64,000 bases of DNA from assembly GCF_025751585.1 (NCBI RefSeq), contig NZ_JAOWKX010000001.1, positions 496,259 to 560,258 on the forward strand. Direction: 5' to 3'. A model generated the notes under the pieces. The model was not told where the DNA came from. It did not search any database and was given only the letters and a program-made list of their open reading frames with translations. The translations under genes were made by a program, and so were the position numbers. The stretch's first letter is position 1. Each line of letters opens with the position of its first letter. Positions 55,101 to 64,000 of this stretch are shown here, in pieces. This DNA is from Fluctibacter corallii. Its GTDB lineage: Bacteria > Pseudomonadota > Gammaproteobacteria > Enterobacterales > Alteromonadaceae.

Positions 55101-57317
55101 ATGGAAAATAAACAGCGCTATCTTATTCCTCTGGCTCTTTTTTCTGGCTGCGTGAACGCTCAACACAGTCAATGTCTGGTGCCGCTTACAGAACTACAGA
55201 CCTCTCCTGCTATCCAGAAGGGTCAAATCATTGTTGAATCTGATCGCGCAGACATTAACCAAACAACATATGCAAACTTCGAAGGAAAAGTCACGATTTT
55301 CAACGACAGCGGTTATATTGCTGCTAATCAGGCGCGAATTGATAAGTTATCTCAAACCATGCGTGCATCAGGCGATGTGAACTATAGAAATCAGCAAATA
55401 GACGTTATCACTGAAGACATCAACATAAACCTACTAACAGGCAATCTTAGCATAACAGAATCAGAGTATCGGTTAGCGCACTTTAATGGTCGCGGTAATG
55501 CCGAGCAGATATCTCTAAACGCAGAAAGCGGCTTGAGACTGGAAGACGTTAGCTTTACAACCTGCCCGGCTCAATCTGAAGACTGGAAAATTAAAGCGTC
55601 TAGTATCAGCTTAAACCCAGAAAAGCCATGGGGCGAGGCGACCAATACGCGCTTCTACATCAAAGATGTTCCCGTCTTTTATTTACCGTATTTTGCGTTT
55701 CCAATTACAAATCAGCGTCAAACTGGTTTTCTTTATCCAGAGATATCCACCTCAAGCAGCACAGGGTTAACCTACGAGCAACCTTTTTACTGGAATATTG
55801 CACCGAATTACGACTTAACCTTTGCACCAAGATTGATGACCAACCGAGGATTGCAATTAAAAACGGAAGCTCGCTATCTGGTTGACCAACACACGGGACA
55901 AATCAACGTAGAATATTTAGATCACGATAAAGATCTGCCGAGCGAAGATTCACGCTACTTCTTCCGCTATATTCATCTGGGACAATTGTCAGACAATTGG
56001 CTAATTAGCGCGAATTTGAACAGAATAAGCGATGATAACTACATACTTGATTTAGATTCCGATTTCTATAGCCGTGCAGATACCCATCTGAGTCAAAATT
56101 TAGGGCTAAGTTATTTCTCTGACAATCTGGATTTCTCTTTCGAGCTAAAAGATTTTGAATTAATAGGTGATCACCCATCTAGTTACCGTGCATTGCCAGA
56201 GTTAAAACTGAACTATAAAACTGATGTGTTAGCTGGGTTTGAGTTTAGCATGCACTCCGAACTGGCATATTTCGACAATGAGTCTGACCTATCGCCAGAT
56301 GCGACACGTTTTCATCTAGCTCCTACACTCTCATTCCCGCTCTATTCAGCATGGGGCGAATTTGTCGCCGAAGCAAGCCTTCTAAATACGTATTATCGAC
56401 AAGAAGACATAAAAAATACCGCTCTAAAGAAAGAAGTAACACGCTCATTAGGCCAAGTAAGGCTATACGGTGCACTGAACTTCGAGCGTGATGGCACGTG
56501 GTTGGGTCAACCTGTAACACAAACGTTTGAGCCAAAAGTTCAATATTTATATACCAGTTATGAAGATCAATCCATGATTGGTCTATATGATACTACTCGT
56601 CTACTCAATGATTTCGATGGGCTATTTAGAGGTCAGGAATTTACTGGTCTTGATAGAATTAGCGATCACAATCAAGTGACTCTTGGTGCAACATCTCGAA
56701 TACTTGATGAAAATAATCGGGAACAATTTAAGGTAAGTATTGGTCAGATTTTCTATCTTTCCGACAACAAAGTGCTCGAAGCGTCCAAAGAGAACAATCG
56801 CTCAGCACTTGCCGGAGAGGTTGACTGGCAGTTAGGTAGTCGTTGGTTTGCGCACACTGAATTTCAAATTTCCACGCAATCTGAAAAGTTAGAAAGAAGT
56901 AGCATTTCACTAGAATACCAATTAAGTGATAATAAACTCGTCCAGCTTTCACACCGATACGTGCGTAATTTATCAGGTGAAGAAATTGATCAAGTAGGTA
57001 TTACTGCAAGTTGGCCAATTGACAACGACTGGCACTGGGTTGGTCGATGGTATAAGGACTGGGATAGAGGCCGTACCATTGAAAGCTACCTTGGCTTACA
57101 ATACAACTCATGTTGTTGGTCGGTACAGCTGATAGCACAAAGACACCTAACCAATCGATTTAATGAACAAGGAGTGCGAGACAGTGAAGAGTTTGATTCA
57201 AGTGTAAACTTGCGCTTTAGCTTTAAATTTGGTGAAGAAGGTAGACAACCTAAAGCAAATCGCATGTTGAATGATGGCTTGTTTGGATATCGACAGCCTT
57301 ACCTTCTGAATAAATAA
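55101..57317 (+). CDS. lptD: LPS-assembly protein LptD
   Basis: Outer-membrane translocon that inserts lipopolysaccharide with LptE. It has 738 residues: signal peptide about 1-21, an N-terminal beta-taco domain (IIVESDRADINQTTYANFEGKV) with an early Cys (SQCLVP), and a 26-stranded barrel. The adjacent Cys pair near residue 672 (NSCCWSVQL) is the conserved partner for the essential disulfides, but the two-plus-two cysteine set should be checked by alignment. DsbC, needed for LptD disulfide formation, is encoded nearby. surA follows 33 bases later. Confidence 0.97.
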   Translation: MENKQRYLIPLALFSGCVNAQHSQCLVPLTELQTSPAIQKGQIIVESDRADINQTTYANFEGKVTIFNDSGYIAANQARIDKLSQTMRASGDVNYRNQQIDVITEDININLLTGNLSITESEYRLAHFNGRGNAEQISLNAESGLRLEDVSFTTCPAQSEDWKIKASSISLNPEKPWGEATNTRFYIKDVPVFYLPYFAFPITNQRQTGFLYPEISTSSSTGLTYEQPFYWNIAPNYDLTFAPRLMTNRGLQLKTEARYLVDQHTGQINVEYLDHDKDLPSEDSRYFFRYIHLGQLSDNWLISANLNRISDDNYILDLDSDFYSRADTHLSQNLGLSYFSDNLDFSFELKDFELIGDHPSSYRALPELKLNYKTDVLAGFEFSMHSELAYFDNESDLSPDATRFHLAPTLSFPLYSAWGEFVAEASLLNTYYRQEDIKNTALKKEVTRSLGQVRLYGALNFERDGTWLGQPVTQTFEPKVQYLYTSYEDQSMIGLYDTTRLLNDFDGLFRGQEFTGLDRISDHNQVTLGATSRILDENNREQFKVSIGQIFYLSDNKVLEASKENNRSALAGEVDWQLGSRWFAHTEFQISTQSEKLERSSISLEYQLSDNKLVQLSHRYVRNLSGEEIDQVGITASWPIDNDWHWVGRWYKDWDRGRTIESYLGLQYNSCCWSVQLIAQRHLTNRFNEQGVRDSEEFDSSVNLRFSFKFGEEGRQPKANRMLNDGLFGYRQPYLLNK

Positions 57318-57350
57318 CACGTAATTTTTAAAATAACTAAGTAAATAACT

Positions 57351-58676
57351 ATGAAATCAATGGCAGTATTCACAAAACTTTCTTTCTGGATGTGTGCGTT
57401 GGCTCTCGCTGTCACTTCAATGACAACTAGCGCTAAACAAACGTCATTAGATCGCGTCGCAGTAATTGTCGATCAAAGCGTTATATTAGAGAGCGAAGTG
57501 AGCGATCTTGTCGCGACAGTTAAACGCAACGCTATCGCAAACAACCAATCATTGCCCTCTGACCGAGCACTAAGAGTGCAAGCAATTGAAAGGCTAATTA
57601 CAACACACCTGCAAATGGATATGGCCAAAAGAATGGGTATCCAGGTGAGTGATCCTCAATTAGACCAAACGATTGCCAATATTGCCGCACAAAATAACTT
57701 TTCCATGCAACAGTTAAGAGAAAATATTGAGCGTGACGGAATTAGTTTTGAGCGTTATCGTGAAGATATACGACAAGAGATGATTATTGGCGAAGTCAGA
57801 AGAGCTAATGTTCGTCGTCGCATCTACATCACACCACAGGAAATTAATAATTTAGTTAAATTAATTGATGAACAGGGTGCAGAACAAGCTGAATACAAAC
57901 TAGGGCATATACTCATTGGCTTACCCCCAGAGCCTACAGATGATGACATCGCCACCGCTAGAAACAATGCAGAGCGAATTCTTGAGCGCCTCAACAAAGA
58001 TGGCGACTTTGCCAAGTTGGCTATCGCTAACTCATCTGGTGCAAAGGCACTTGAAGGCGGAGACATGGGGTGGTTAAACATTAATTCTATGCCGACATTG
58101 TTTGCTGAAGCCGTTCAAGGTAAGAGCGAGGGTGAACTGATAGGCCCAATTCGAAGCGGAGCAGGGTTTCATATACTTCAAATTCAAGGCTTACGTGGTA
58201 TAGAAGTCGTAAAAATCGAAGAGGTTAAAGCCCGTCATATTCTTATCAAGCCATCTCTGATTTTAAGTGAAGAGCGCGCTAAAGAGCAGTTAGCTGAATT
58301 TCGCCAACAGCTTATTGACGGCGAAGCAGAATTTGAAGAATTAGCAAAAGAGCACTCAGCCGACCCAGGCTCTGCACTACGTGGTGGAGATTTAGGCTGG
58401 GCCAATCCAGAGATTTATGTCCCCGCGTTTAAAGATACGCTTGCCTCGCTTGAGAAAGACGAATACAGCCAGCCATTTCGTTCTTCCCATGGTTGGCACT
58501 TAGTACAATTAATTGACAGACGCATTGATGATGCAACCGACAAACGCAAAGAAGAGAAAGCCTATCAGTTGCTGTATAAACGAAAATTTGCAGAAGAAAC
58601 CGATGCATGGTTACGTGAAATGCGAGACGCAGCCTATATTGAAGTAATTAACCCTGCTGATGCTGGTGAGAGCTAA
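57351..58676 (+). CDS. surA: Periplasmic chaperone/peptidyl-prolyl isomerase SurA
   Basis: Escorts unfolded outer-membrane proteins, LptD among them, to the BAM complex. It has 441 residues: signal peptide about 1-28, an N-terminal chaperone domain (VDQSVILESEVSDLVATVKRNA), and two parvulin domains (YKLGHILIGLPPEPTDD; ARHILIKPSLILSEERAKE). A C-terminal helix ends it. The context lptD-surA-pdxA-rsmA-apaG-apaH is the standard order. pdxA begins three bases after the stop. Confidence 0.97.
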   Translation: MKSMAVFTKLSFWMCALALAVTSMTTSAKQTSLDRVAVIVDQSVILESEVSDLVATVKRNAIANNQSLPSDRALRVQAIERLITTHLQMDMAKRMGIQVSDPQLDQTIANIAAQNNFSMQQLRENIERDGISFERYREDIRQEMIIGEVRRANVRRRIYITPQEINNLVKLIDEQGAEQAEYKLGHILIGLPPEPTDDDIATARNNAERILERLNKDGDFAKLAIANSSGAKALEGGDMGWLNINSMPTLFAEAVQGKSEGELIGPIRSGAGFHILQIQGLRGIEVVKIEEVKARHILIKPSLILSEERAKEQLAEFRQQLIDGEAEFEELAKEHSADPGSALRGGDLGWANPEIYVPAFKDTLASLEKDEYSQPFRSSHGWHLVQLIDRRIDDATDKRKEEKAYQLLYKRKFAEETDAWLREMRDAAYIEVINPADAGES

Positions 58677-58679
58677 TCT

Positions 58680-59666
58680 ATGACGCTAAGAATAGCTGTA
58701 ACGCCTGGAGAACCCGCTGGAATAGGGCCAGATCTATTACTTCAAGTTGCAAGTCGTTCCTGGCAAGCTCAGCTCATTGCCTTTGCAGATATTACGTTAC
58801 TAGAAACACGCGCTAAGCTGCTTGGTATTGACATTGAGCTGATACCCTATGAAGGCAACAGCAGCCAGCCCAAGAGCAGTCAAGCTGGCCAATTATTTGT
58901 TAAGCACATACCGATGCGTACTAAGTGTGTTCCAGGTGAATTGAATAGCGACAACGGGCACTATGTGGTAGAAACATTACGCCAAGCATGCCAAGAAAAC
59001 ATGAACGATGCGTTCGATGCCGTCGTAACAGGCCCTGTACACAAAGGGATTATCAATCAAGCAGGCATATCCTTCAGCGGACACACTGAGTTTTTTGCTG
59101 CCGAATCTAATACAACAGACGTCGTCATGATGTTAGCCACAGAGGGGCTGCGCGTCGTGTTAGCCACTACCCATATTCCTCTGGCATATGTTGCAAAGGC
59201 AATAACACAAGACAGACTAAACAAAGTACTGCATATTGTTAATACTGACCTACGCCTTAAGTTCGGTATCAAACGGCCACATATTTTTGTTTGCGGTTTA
59301 AACCCTCATGCAGGGGAAAATGGGCATTTGGGTCGTGAAGAAATAGAGGTTATTGAGCCCGCCTTGGAAGCTTTGAGAAGTGAAGGAATGCATATAACAG
59401 GCCCCTTGCCTGCCGATACAATGTTTCAACCCAAATATATGCAACAGGCTGATGCTATCCTCGCGATGTATCATGACCAAGGCTTACCCGTACTTAAACA
59501 TAAAGGCTTTGGTGCGTCTGTAAATATCACCCTTGGCTTACCTTTTATTCGAACGTCTGTCGATCACGGCACCGCGCTTGATTTAGCTGGCACAGGCAAC
59601 ATTGATGATGGCAGTATGACCTTAGCCATCACAGAAGCCATCCACCTTGCAGAAAAGAAACTATGA
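58680..59666 (+). CDS. pdxA: 4-hydroxythreonine-4-phosphate dehydrogenase
   Basis: NAD-dependent oxidation and decarboxylation giving 3-amino-2-oxopropyl phosphate for PdxJ. It has 328 residues (329 in E. coli). Landmarks are [17 protein letters not shown] at the start, [22 protein letters not shown], the metal-binding [13 protein letters not shown], and [24 protein letters not shown]. It overlaps rsmA by four bases (ATGA). Confidence 0.97.
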   Translation: MTLRIAVTPGEPAGIGPDLLLQVASRSWQAQLIAFADITLLETRAKLLGIDIELIPYEGNSSQPKSSQAGQLFVKHIPMRTKCVPGELNSDNGHYVVETLRQACQENMNDAFDAVVTGPVHKGIINQAGISFSGHTEFFAAESNTTDVVMMLATEGLRVVLATTHIPLAYVAKAITQDRLNKVLHIVNTDLRLKFGIKRPHIFVCGLNPHAGENGHLGREEIEVIEPALEALRSEGMHITGPLPADTMFQPKYMQQADAILAMYHDQGLPVLKHKGFGASVNITLGLPFIRTSVDHGTALDLAGTGNIDDGSMTLAITEAIHLAEKKL

Positions 59667-60469
59667 GTAAACAGCATTTAGGCCACACCGCCCGTAAAAG
59701 GTTTGGTCAAAACTTTCTACATGACCCTTTTGTTATTGATCAGATTGTGTCGGCAATTAACCCCCAAAAAGGCGAAAACCTAGTTGAAATTGGTCCAGGT
59801 CTTGCTGCGCTAACTGAGCCGGTTTGTGAACGTATTGACACCTTGACCGTCGTTGAATTAGACAGAGATTTAGCTTCGCGTTTGCGTAGTCATCCATTCA
59901 TTTCTTCAAAACTCAATATTGTCGAGGCAGATGCGCTAAAGTTCGACTTTGCAACTCTCATGACCGATGATCGTCCACTTCGTGTGTTTGGAAACCTTCC
60001 TTACAACATTTCGACGCCTTTGATGTTTCACCTGTTTGAGTTTGTGGGTAAAGTAAAAGATATGCACTTTATGCTGCAAAAAGAGGTGGTTAATCGTTTG
60101 GCAGCAATGCCCGGCAACAAAAACTATGGTCGCCTATCTGTTATGGCGCAATATTATTGTCAGGTTGTGCCCGTTTTACATGTGCCACCAGGCGCATTTA
60201 ATCCGCCCCCAAAAGTCGACTCTGCGGTAGTCAGATTGGTGCCTTATCACACGCCTCCTGTCGAGGTCGACAACGTTGATATGCTGAATACCGTATGCGC
60301 AAATGCCTTTAATCAGCGCCGTAAAACAATTAGAAACAGTCTTAAAGAACTGCTTAGTGAAGAGGACATCGAACAAGCTGGTATCAGCCCAGATCTGCGA
60401 GCAGAAAAACTGTCGCTGTCCGATTTTGCAAACCTTGCAAACATAGCCAGCCATAAAGTAGGAAACTAA
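59663..60469 (+). CDS. rsmA: 16S rRNA A1518/A1519 dimethyltransferase
   Basis: Also called KsgA. It dimethylates two adjacent adenosines in the 3' helix of 16S rRNA, a late assembly checkpoint. The 268 residues hold [15 protein letters not shown], the SAM-binding [14 protein letters not shown], and the catalytic NLPYNIST motif. The C-terminal helical domain follows. It is translationally coupled to pdxA. apaG begins immediately after the stop. Confidence 0.97.
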   Translation: MSKQHLGHTARKRFGQNFLHDPFVIDQIVSAINPQKGENLVEIGPGLAALTEPVCERIDTLTVVELDRDLASRLRSHPFISSKLNIVEADALKFDFATLMTDDRPLRVFGNLPYNISTPLMFHLFEFVGKVKDMHFMLQKEVVNRLAAMPGNKNYGRLSVMAQYYCQVVPVLHVPPGAFNPPPKVDSAVVRLVPYHTPPVEVDNVDMLNTVCANAFNQRRKTIRNSLKELLSEEDIEQAGISPDLRAEKLSLSDFANLANIASHKVGN

Positions 60470-60470
60470 T

Positions 60471-60863
60471 ATGCAAGAACGGGAACGAGAAAAGTTGCAG
60501 CAAAATGTAGGCATTGAAGTGTCCACTCAGTTTGTTGAAAAAGACGACTTAGAAAAAGATAAACATGCATTTGCTTACGAAATTACCATTCGCAATGAAA
60601 ATAGTATTCCCGTTCAATTATTAAACCGCTATTGGCTGATTACCGATGGAAACGGTAAACAAACGCAAGTGCAAGGACCTGGAGTAGTAGGAAAACAACC
60701 CGTCATTGAATCTGGTAAATCGTTTACCTATTCAAGCGGCGCTATTCTAGATACACCAATTGGGACAATGGAAGGCTTTTATGAAATGACAGCAGGAGAA
60801 GAGGTGACTTTCAAGGTGTCAATTCCTGTTTTCCGCCTTGCTGTTCCCAATCTGGTTAACTAG
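60471..60863 (+). CDS. apaG: ApaG protein (CorD)
   Basis: A 130-residue protein with the fibronectin-III-like ApaG fold. The N-terminal region VSTQFVEKDDLEKDKHAFAYEITIRNEN and the nucleotide-binding GPGVVGKQPVIESGKSFTYSSGA are typical. Its exact role is unclear (cobalt/magnesium homeostasis in enterics). It starts one base after rsmA and precedes apaH. Confidence 0.95.
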   Translation: MQEREREKLQQNVGIEVSTQFVEKDDLEKDKHAFAYEITIRNENSIPVQLLNRYWLITDGNGKQTQVQGPGVVGKQPVIESGKSFTYSSGAILDTPIGTMEGFYEMTAGEEVTFKVSIPVFRLAVPNLVN

Positions 60864-60864
60864 T

Positions 60865-61677
60865 TTGGCAAACTATATTATCGGAGACATTCAGGGGTGC
60901 TTCCAAGGTTTACAAAAGCTACTTGCCAAGGTGGACTTCAACCCATCTAAAGACGTGCTGTGGAGTGTTGGCGATCTTGTTGCTCGAGGTGAGGATTCAT
61001 TAGGTACACTGATTTATTTAATGGAGCTAAAAGACAGCTTTCGTACAGTGTTGGGCAACCACGACTTACACCTACTTTCTATCGCGTCGGGCATAAAACC
61101 CGCTAAAAAAAATGATAATTTGACTGACTTACTTGCGTCGCCAGATATCAACAAGATATGTCAGTGGCTACGAGAAAAACCACTGGCGCTATCACTTGAT
61201 GAGCATAACCACATTGTTCACGCGGGGCTTTATCCTCAATGGTCGACGCGAGAATTACATCAGTATTCTAAAGAGGTAGAATCACAGTTATCCTCAAACG
61301 ATTATGAAGCACTATTGAAGAATATGTATGGCTCGGGTGCGCAAACATGGTCCGAATCGTTGAGTGGCTACCCTCGTTTAAAATTCATTATTGATGCCTG
61401 CACCCGCATGCGCTTTTTACATCAAGATTATGCACTGGATTTTAAATGTAAAACCGCGCCCGATGTATCATGTGATGACCCAAAACTGCTACCGTGGTTC
61501 ACGGCACCCAACCCCAACCTTAACGCTCAAGAACGTATATTTTTTGGTCACTGGGCCTCGCTAATGGGCAACACACAAACAAATACGTTTATTGGTTTAG
61601 ACACGGGATATGTCTGGGGTAACACTATGACGCTTTTTCATTTCGAGAAGAATGAAAAAGTAAGTATTGATTTTTAA
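60865..61677 (+). CDS. apaH: Diadenosine tetraphosphatase (symmetrical)
   Basis: Hydrolyses Ap4A to two ADP; it also acts on Np4-capped RNAs. The start is TTG 60865, one base after the apaG stop, giving MANYIIGDIQGC as in known ApaH. An upstream in-frame TTG would sit inside apaG. The 270 residues carry the metallophosphatase motifs GDIQG, GDLVARGEDS and GNHDLH, and the late HAGLYPQW. It ends the lptD-to-apaH run. Confidence 0.95.
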   Translation: MANYIIGDIQGCFQGLQKLLAKVDFNPSKDVLWSVGDLVARGEDSLGTLIYLMELKDSFRTVLGNHDLHLLSIASGIKPAKKNDNLTDLLASPDINKICQWLREKPLALSLDEHNHIVHAGLYPQWSTRELHQYSKEVESQLSSNDYEALLKNMYGSGAQTWSESLSGYPRLKFIIDACTRMRFLHQDYALDFKCKTAPDVSCDDPKLLPWFTAPNPNLNAQERIFFGHWASLMGNTQTNTFIGLDTGYVWGNTMTLFHFEKNEKVSIDF

Positions 61678-61701
61678 AGAAAAAAGTCGATTCGTCGATA
61701 A
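61675..61701 (+). promoter_or_regulatory. Sigma-28 (FliA) promoter upstream of the chemoreceptor
   Basis: TAAA (61675-61678), 15 bases, then GTCGATAA (61694-61701). The sigma-28 consensus is TAAA-N15-GCCGATAA, so 11 of 12 positions match with ideal spacing. It overlaps the apaH stop codon. The chemoreceptor ATG is about 200 bases downstream. Flagellar-class control of a chemoreceptor is expected biologically. Confidence 0.75.
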
Positions 61702-61904
61702 AACTTAGGTCGAACTAAGTTTACTTAGTCATTAGGGATGTAGCTTGTCAGACCAGACAACACAACGATTTGCTACTTTTTTTTAACGTAGTAAACGGGT
61801 AAAGTTGTGGGCTTGCGTAACGTTTTTAGTCTCTAGTTCAATGTTACACCTGTACTTGAACAAACATAATTTGCGTGCAAAAAAGCAGTATCAGGGGAAT
61901 TTAC

Positions 61905-63929
61905 ATGAAAATAACAGTTGCTATGCGTGTAATCGGTGGTTTTGCCATCATTTCACTCTTGCTGATCGTCATCAGTGCTGTTTCGCTCGTCAGCTTAAAC
62001 AGCATTGACAGCGCGACCGAAGAAGTGAATACACTCGCCATTCCAACACTTAAAGGAAGCACGCAGCTCAAGTCCTCATTTATTAATATGGGAAGATTGA
62101 CCGTTGAAGCGTATTACGAAGGAGAGCTTGCTGTTTTAGAAGACGAAATTGCTAAATTTCAAACAAGCCAGCAAACGTTTGAAGAGGAATTCTCACACCT
62201 GAAAAGTGTGGTCAGCAGACAGCCAGAATTGAACAAAACGCTCACCAGTGTCGATCAAATTTACCAAAGCTATCTCAGTAACGTCAATGAGATGTTCACT
62301 AGCCACACAGCAGACTTACAAACAGCCAATGCATTACAAGATGTCGTAGACGAGGTTGAAGAAAACGCAGACGACGCATCGACACTGCTGCTCGATTTTG
62401 CCGACTTAGACGAAGTGCAATCTAATGACTCACTTGCTCAAGCATCAGAAATGGGCAGCAAATTAGAAACAACGCTTCTCTCTTTGCTTACCGTAAGCGC
62501 AGATTACATTAAAACCAAAAACCTTACCCGTGCACAAACCATAGGAAATGAGGTGCGTATTGTTGTCGACGAAGTTGAAAGACAGATGGCAGCGATGCAA
62601 GAAGCCGCGGGTGGACAGGATTCTTCAGGCACATTAGATGAAATTTCTGAGTTGGTTGACTCAGTCGTCAATAAAGTGAAATCTAGCAGCGGATTACTCG
62701 CCACGCAGGTTGATCGCCTAAATAAACAAATTAAAGCCAAGCAAGCGCTTGATGCGTCTGAGATAAATATTCAAGAAGCGTCAGAAGTGCTCAATAAACT
62801 ACTAGCTCAAGCCGAAGCAATGAGCGCGAATGCAGCATCTGATGTTGAAGGGGCGGTATCAAGCGGCACATTGCAAGTAGCCATATTTGTGATCATTTCG
62901 TTGGTTGTTGCAACGGGTATTGCGTATATGAGTGTCAGAGCGATTACAGTGCCACTTGATAAAGTAAACGAAGTGCTTCACGTTGTCTCATCTGGCGATC
63001 TAACCCGTCGTCTTGATGATTCATCGGATGATGAATTTGGTGAGCTAGCAAAGAGTGTAAATAACCTGATTGCGAGCCTTAAAGATCTGATTACTGGCAT
63101 TAGCAGCCGTGCAGCACAACTTGCGGCAGCATCTGAGCAAACATCTGCAGTTACAACCCAGACAACAGCATCGATTCATGATCAGAAGTCACAAGTTGCT
63201 CAAGTAGCAACCGCCACTACTGAGATGCATAGTACGTCACAAATGGTGACTCAGAATGCAGAAGATACGCTTAATCAGATTCGTCATGCAGATGATGAAG
63301 CAGAGAAAGTTAAAGCCATATCACTGGAAAATAAACGTACTATCGAAGTATTAGCCAAAGATGTTGAAGAAGCCGCCGAAGTGATCAACAAACTACACCA
63401 AGACAGCGCGAGTATTGGCGGTATTCTTGATGTTATTCGCGGTGTAGCCGACCAAACCAACCTATTAGCCCTGAATGCTGCTATTGAAGCTGCGCGTGCT
63501 GGTGAACAAGGTCGTGGTTTCGCAGTAGTTGCAGACGAGGTACGTACTTTAGCGAGTCGCACACAGGAATCAACGCAAGAAATCAATTCTATGATTGAAG
63601 TGTTGCAGGCGGGTGCTGAAAAAGCCGTTTCAGTCATGAATCAAGGCAAAGAGCAAACGACAGTATGTGTGGAGCAGACCGAAAAAGCGACTCAAGCGCT
63701 AGATCTCATAACTGAGGCGGTTCACAAAGCCCACGATGTCAGCTCTCAAATCGAGCAATCTGCGCGCGAACAGAACGTTGTATCTCAAGAAATCAGCGAA
63801 AAGCTTGAAACTATCGTAGGTATCGCAGAAGAGACGGCGACAGGCGCTCAGCAGACCTCCGAGTCAAGTTTGGAAGTCGCAAAGTTAGCTGAAGAGCTAC
63901 AGGCATCAATTAAACAATTTAAAGTGTAA
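61905..63929 (+). CDS. Methyl-accepting chemotaxis protein
   Basis: A transmembrane chemoreceptor of 674 residues from ATG 61905 (GGGG seven bases upstream). TM1 is residues about 9-28. A large helical periplasmic sensor region occupies about 30-325, longer than a simple four-helix bundle. TM2 is about 328-350 and HAMP is about 350-405 ([25 protein letters not shown]). The cytoplasmic signalling hairpin has its hallmark tip ([20 protein letters not shown], then [19 protein letters not shown]). No CheR-binding pentapeptide is visible at the C-terminus ([10 protein letters not shown]). The ligand is unknown. Confidence 0.95.
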   Translation: MKITVAMRVIGGFAIISLLLIVISAVSLVSLNSIDSATEEVNTLAIPTLKGSTQLKSSFINMGRLTVEAYYEGELAVLEDEIAKFQTSQQTFEEEFSHLKSVVSRQPELNKTLTSVDQIYQSYLSNVNEMFTSHTADLQTANALQDVVDEVEENADDASTLLLDFADLDEVQSNDSLAQASEMGSKLETTLLSLLTVSADYIKTKNLTRAQTIGNEVRIVVDEVERQMAAMQEAAGGQDSSGTLDEISELVDSVVNKVKSSSGLLATQVDRLNKQIKAKQALDASEINIQEASEVLNKLLAQAEAMSANAASDVEGAVSSGTLQVAIFVIISLVVATGIAYMSVRAITVPLDKVNEVLHVVSSGDLTRRLDDSSDDEFGELAKSVNNLIASLKDLITGISSRAAQLAAASEQTSAVTTQTTASIHDQKSQVAQVATATTEMHSTSQMVTQNAEDTLNQIRHADDEAEKVKAISLENKRTIEVLAKDVEEAAEVINKLHQDSASIGGILDVIRGVADQTNLLALNAAIEAARAGEQGRGFAVVADEVRTLASRTQESTQEINSMIEVLQAGAEKAVSVMNQGKEQTTVCVEQTEKATQALDLITEAVHKAHDVSSQIEQSAREQNVVSQEISEKLETIVGIAEETATGAQQTSESSLEVAKLAEELQASIKQFKV

Positions 63930-63955
63930 TAAGCTAAATTTAAATGAAGTTCTAA

Positions 63956-63982
63956 AAAGCCCGCATTTAAGCGGGCTTTTCC
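63956..63982 (+). terminator. Intrinsic terminator after the chemoreceptor gene
   Basis: AAAAGCCCGC (63956-63965) pairs with GCGGGCTTTT (63972-63981) around a 6-base AT loop, ending in TTTT. It lies 27 bases after the stop codon. Confidence 0.9.
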
Positions 63983-64000
63983 ATGGAAAATCAAAGAGTT

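Overview
This window looks like a chromosomal segment from a marine gammaproteobacterium of the Alteromonadales, most likely Alteromonadaceae-like. The evidence is the mix of gene orders shared with Escherichia, Shewanella and Pseudomonas: rsmI/lpoA-yraN-diaA-dolP, rplM-rpsI-petABC-sspAB, djlA/lptD-surA-pdxA-rsmA-apaG-apaH, and amgK-murU beside lptD. GlyGly-CTERM proteases and a carboxynorspermidine pathway also fit. No database search was possible, so family names rest on motifs and remembered homologues.

Layout. 1-3.8 kb (minus strand): threonine operon thrL-thrA-thrB, with a leader peptide and attenuator and with large palindromic repeats lying between the attenuator and thrA. 3.9-9.7 kb: a CheY-like regulator diverging from aceK, a PLP-dependent deaminase/desulfhydrase, and the two carboxynorspermidine genes. 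9.8-12.2 kb: a membrane AraC-type regulator with a serine hydrolase. 12.3-16.7 kb: rsmI diverging from lpoA-yraN-diaA-dolP (envelope and replication-timing genes). 16.7-21.9 kb: an AT-rich accessory island with three unrecognised exported or membrane proteins and a wrecked IS3-family element. 21.9-28.4 kb (minus): DUF2989-like lipoprotein, sspB, sspA, cytochrome bc1 (petA-petB-petC), rpsI and rplM. 28.5-31.7 kb: a small PstS-like protein with a porin, a periplasmic solute-binding-like protein, and a ferritin-like helical protein. 31.9-36.4 kb: two tandem paralogous secreted serine proteases, each with a PA-like domain inserted in the protease fold and a GlyGly-CTERM tail. 36.4-40 kb: a diguanylate cyclase diverging from ahpC-ahpF. 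40-47.8 kb (minus): a long convergent block with conserved hypothetical, recO, pdxJ, acpS, rlmD, relA and mazG, then a ParD-like/methionine aminopeptidase pair. 47.8-54.9 kb: a lipoprotein, a HEPN-like membrane protein, a YbaN-like protein, recJ, dsbC, djlA, murU and amgK. 55.1-61.7 kb (plus): lptD-surA-pdxA-rsmA-apaG-apaH. 61.9-63.9 kb: a methyl-accepting chemotaxis protein behind a strong sigma-28 promoter match.

Most of the window is ordinary housekeeping sequence. The parts most worth a second look are the PA-interrupted protease pair, the methionine-rich thr leader with its palindrome insertion, the translationally coupled ParD-like/MetAP pair with an operator-like palindrome, and the AT-rich three-gene island beside the IS remnant. 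Several regulatory sites (sigma-28, Fur, OxyR, ribosomal-protein promoter) can be read directly but are unproven.
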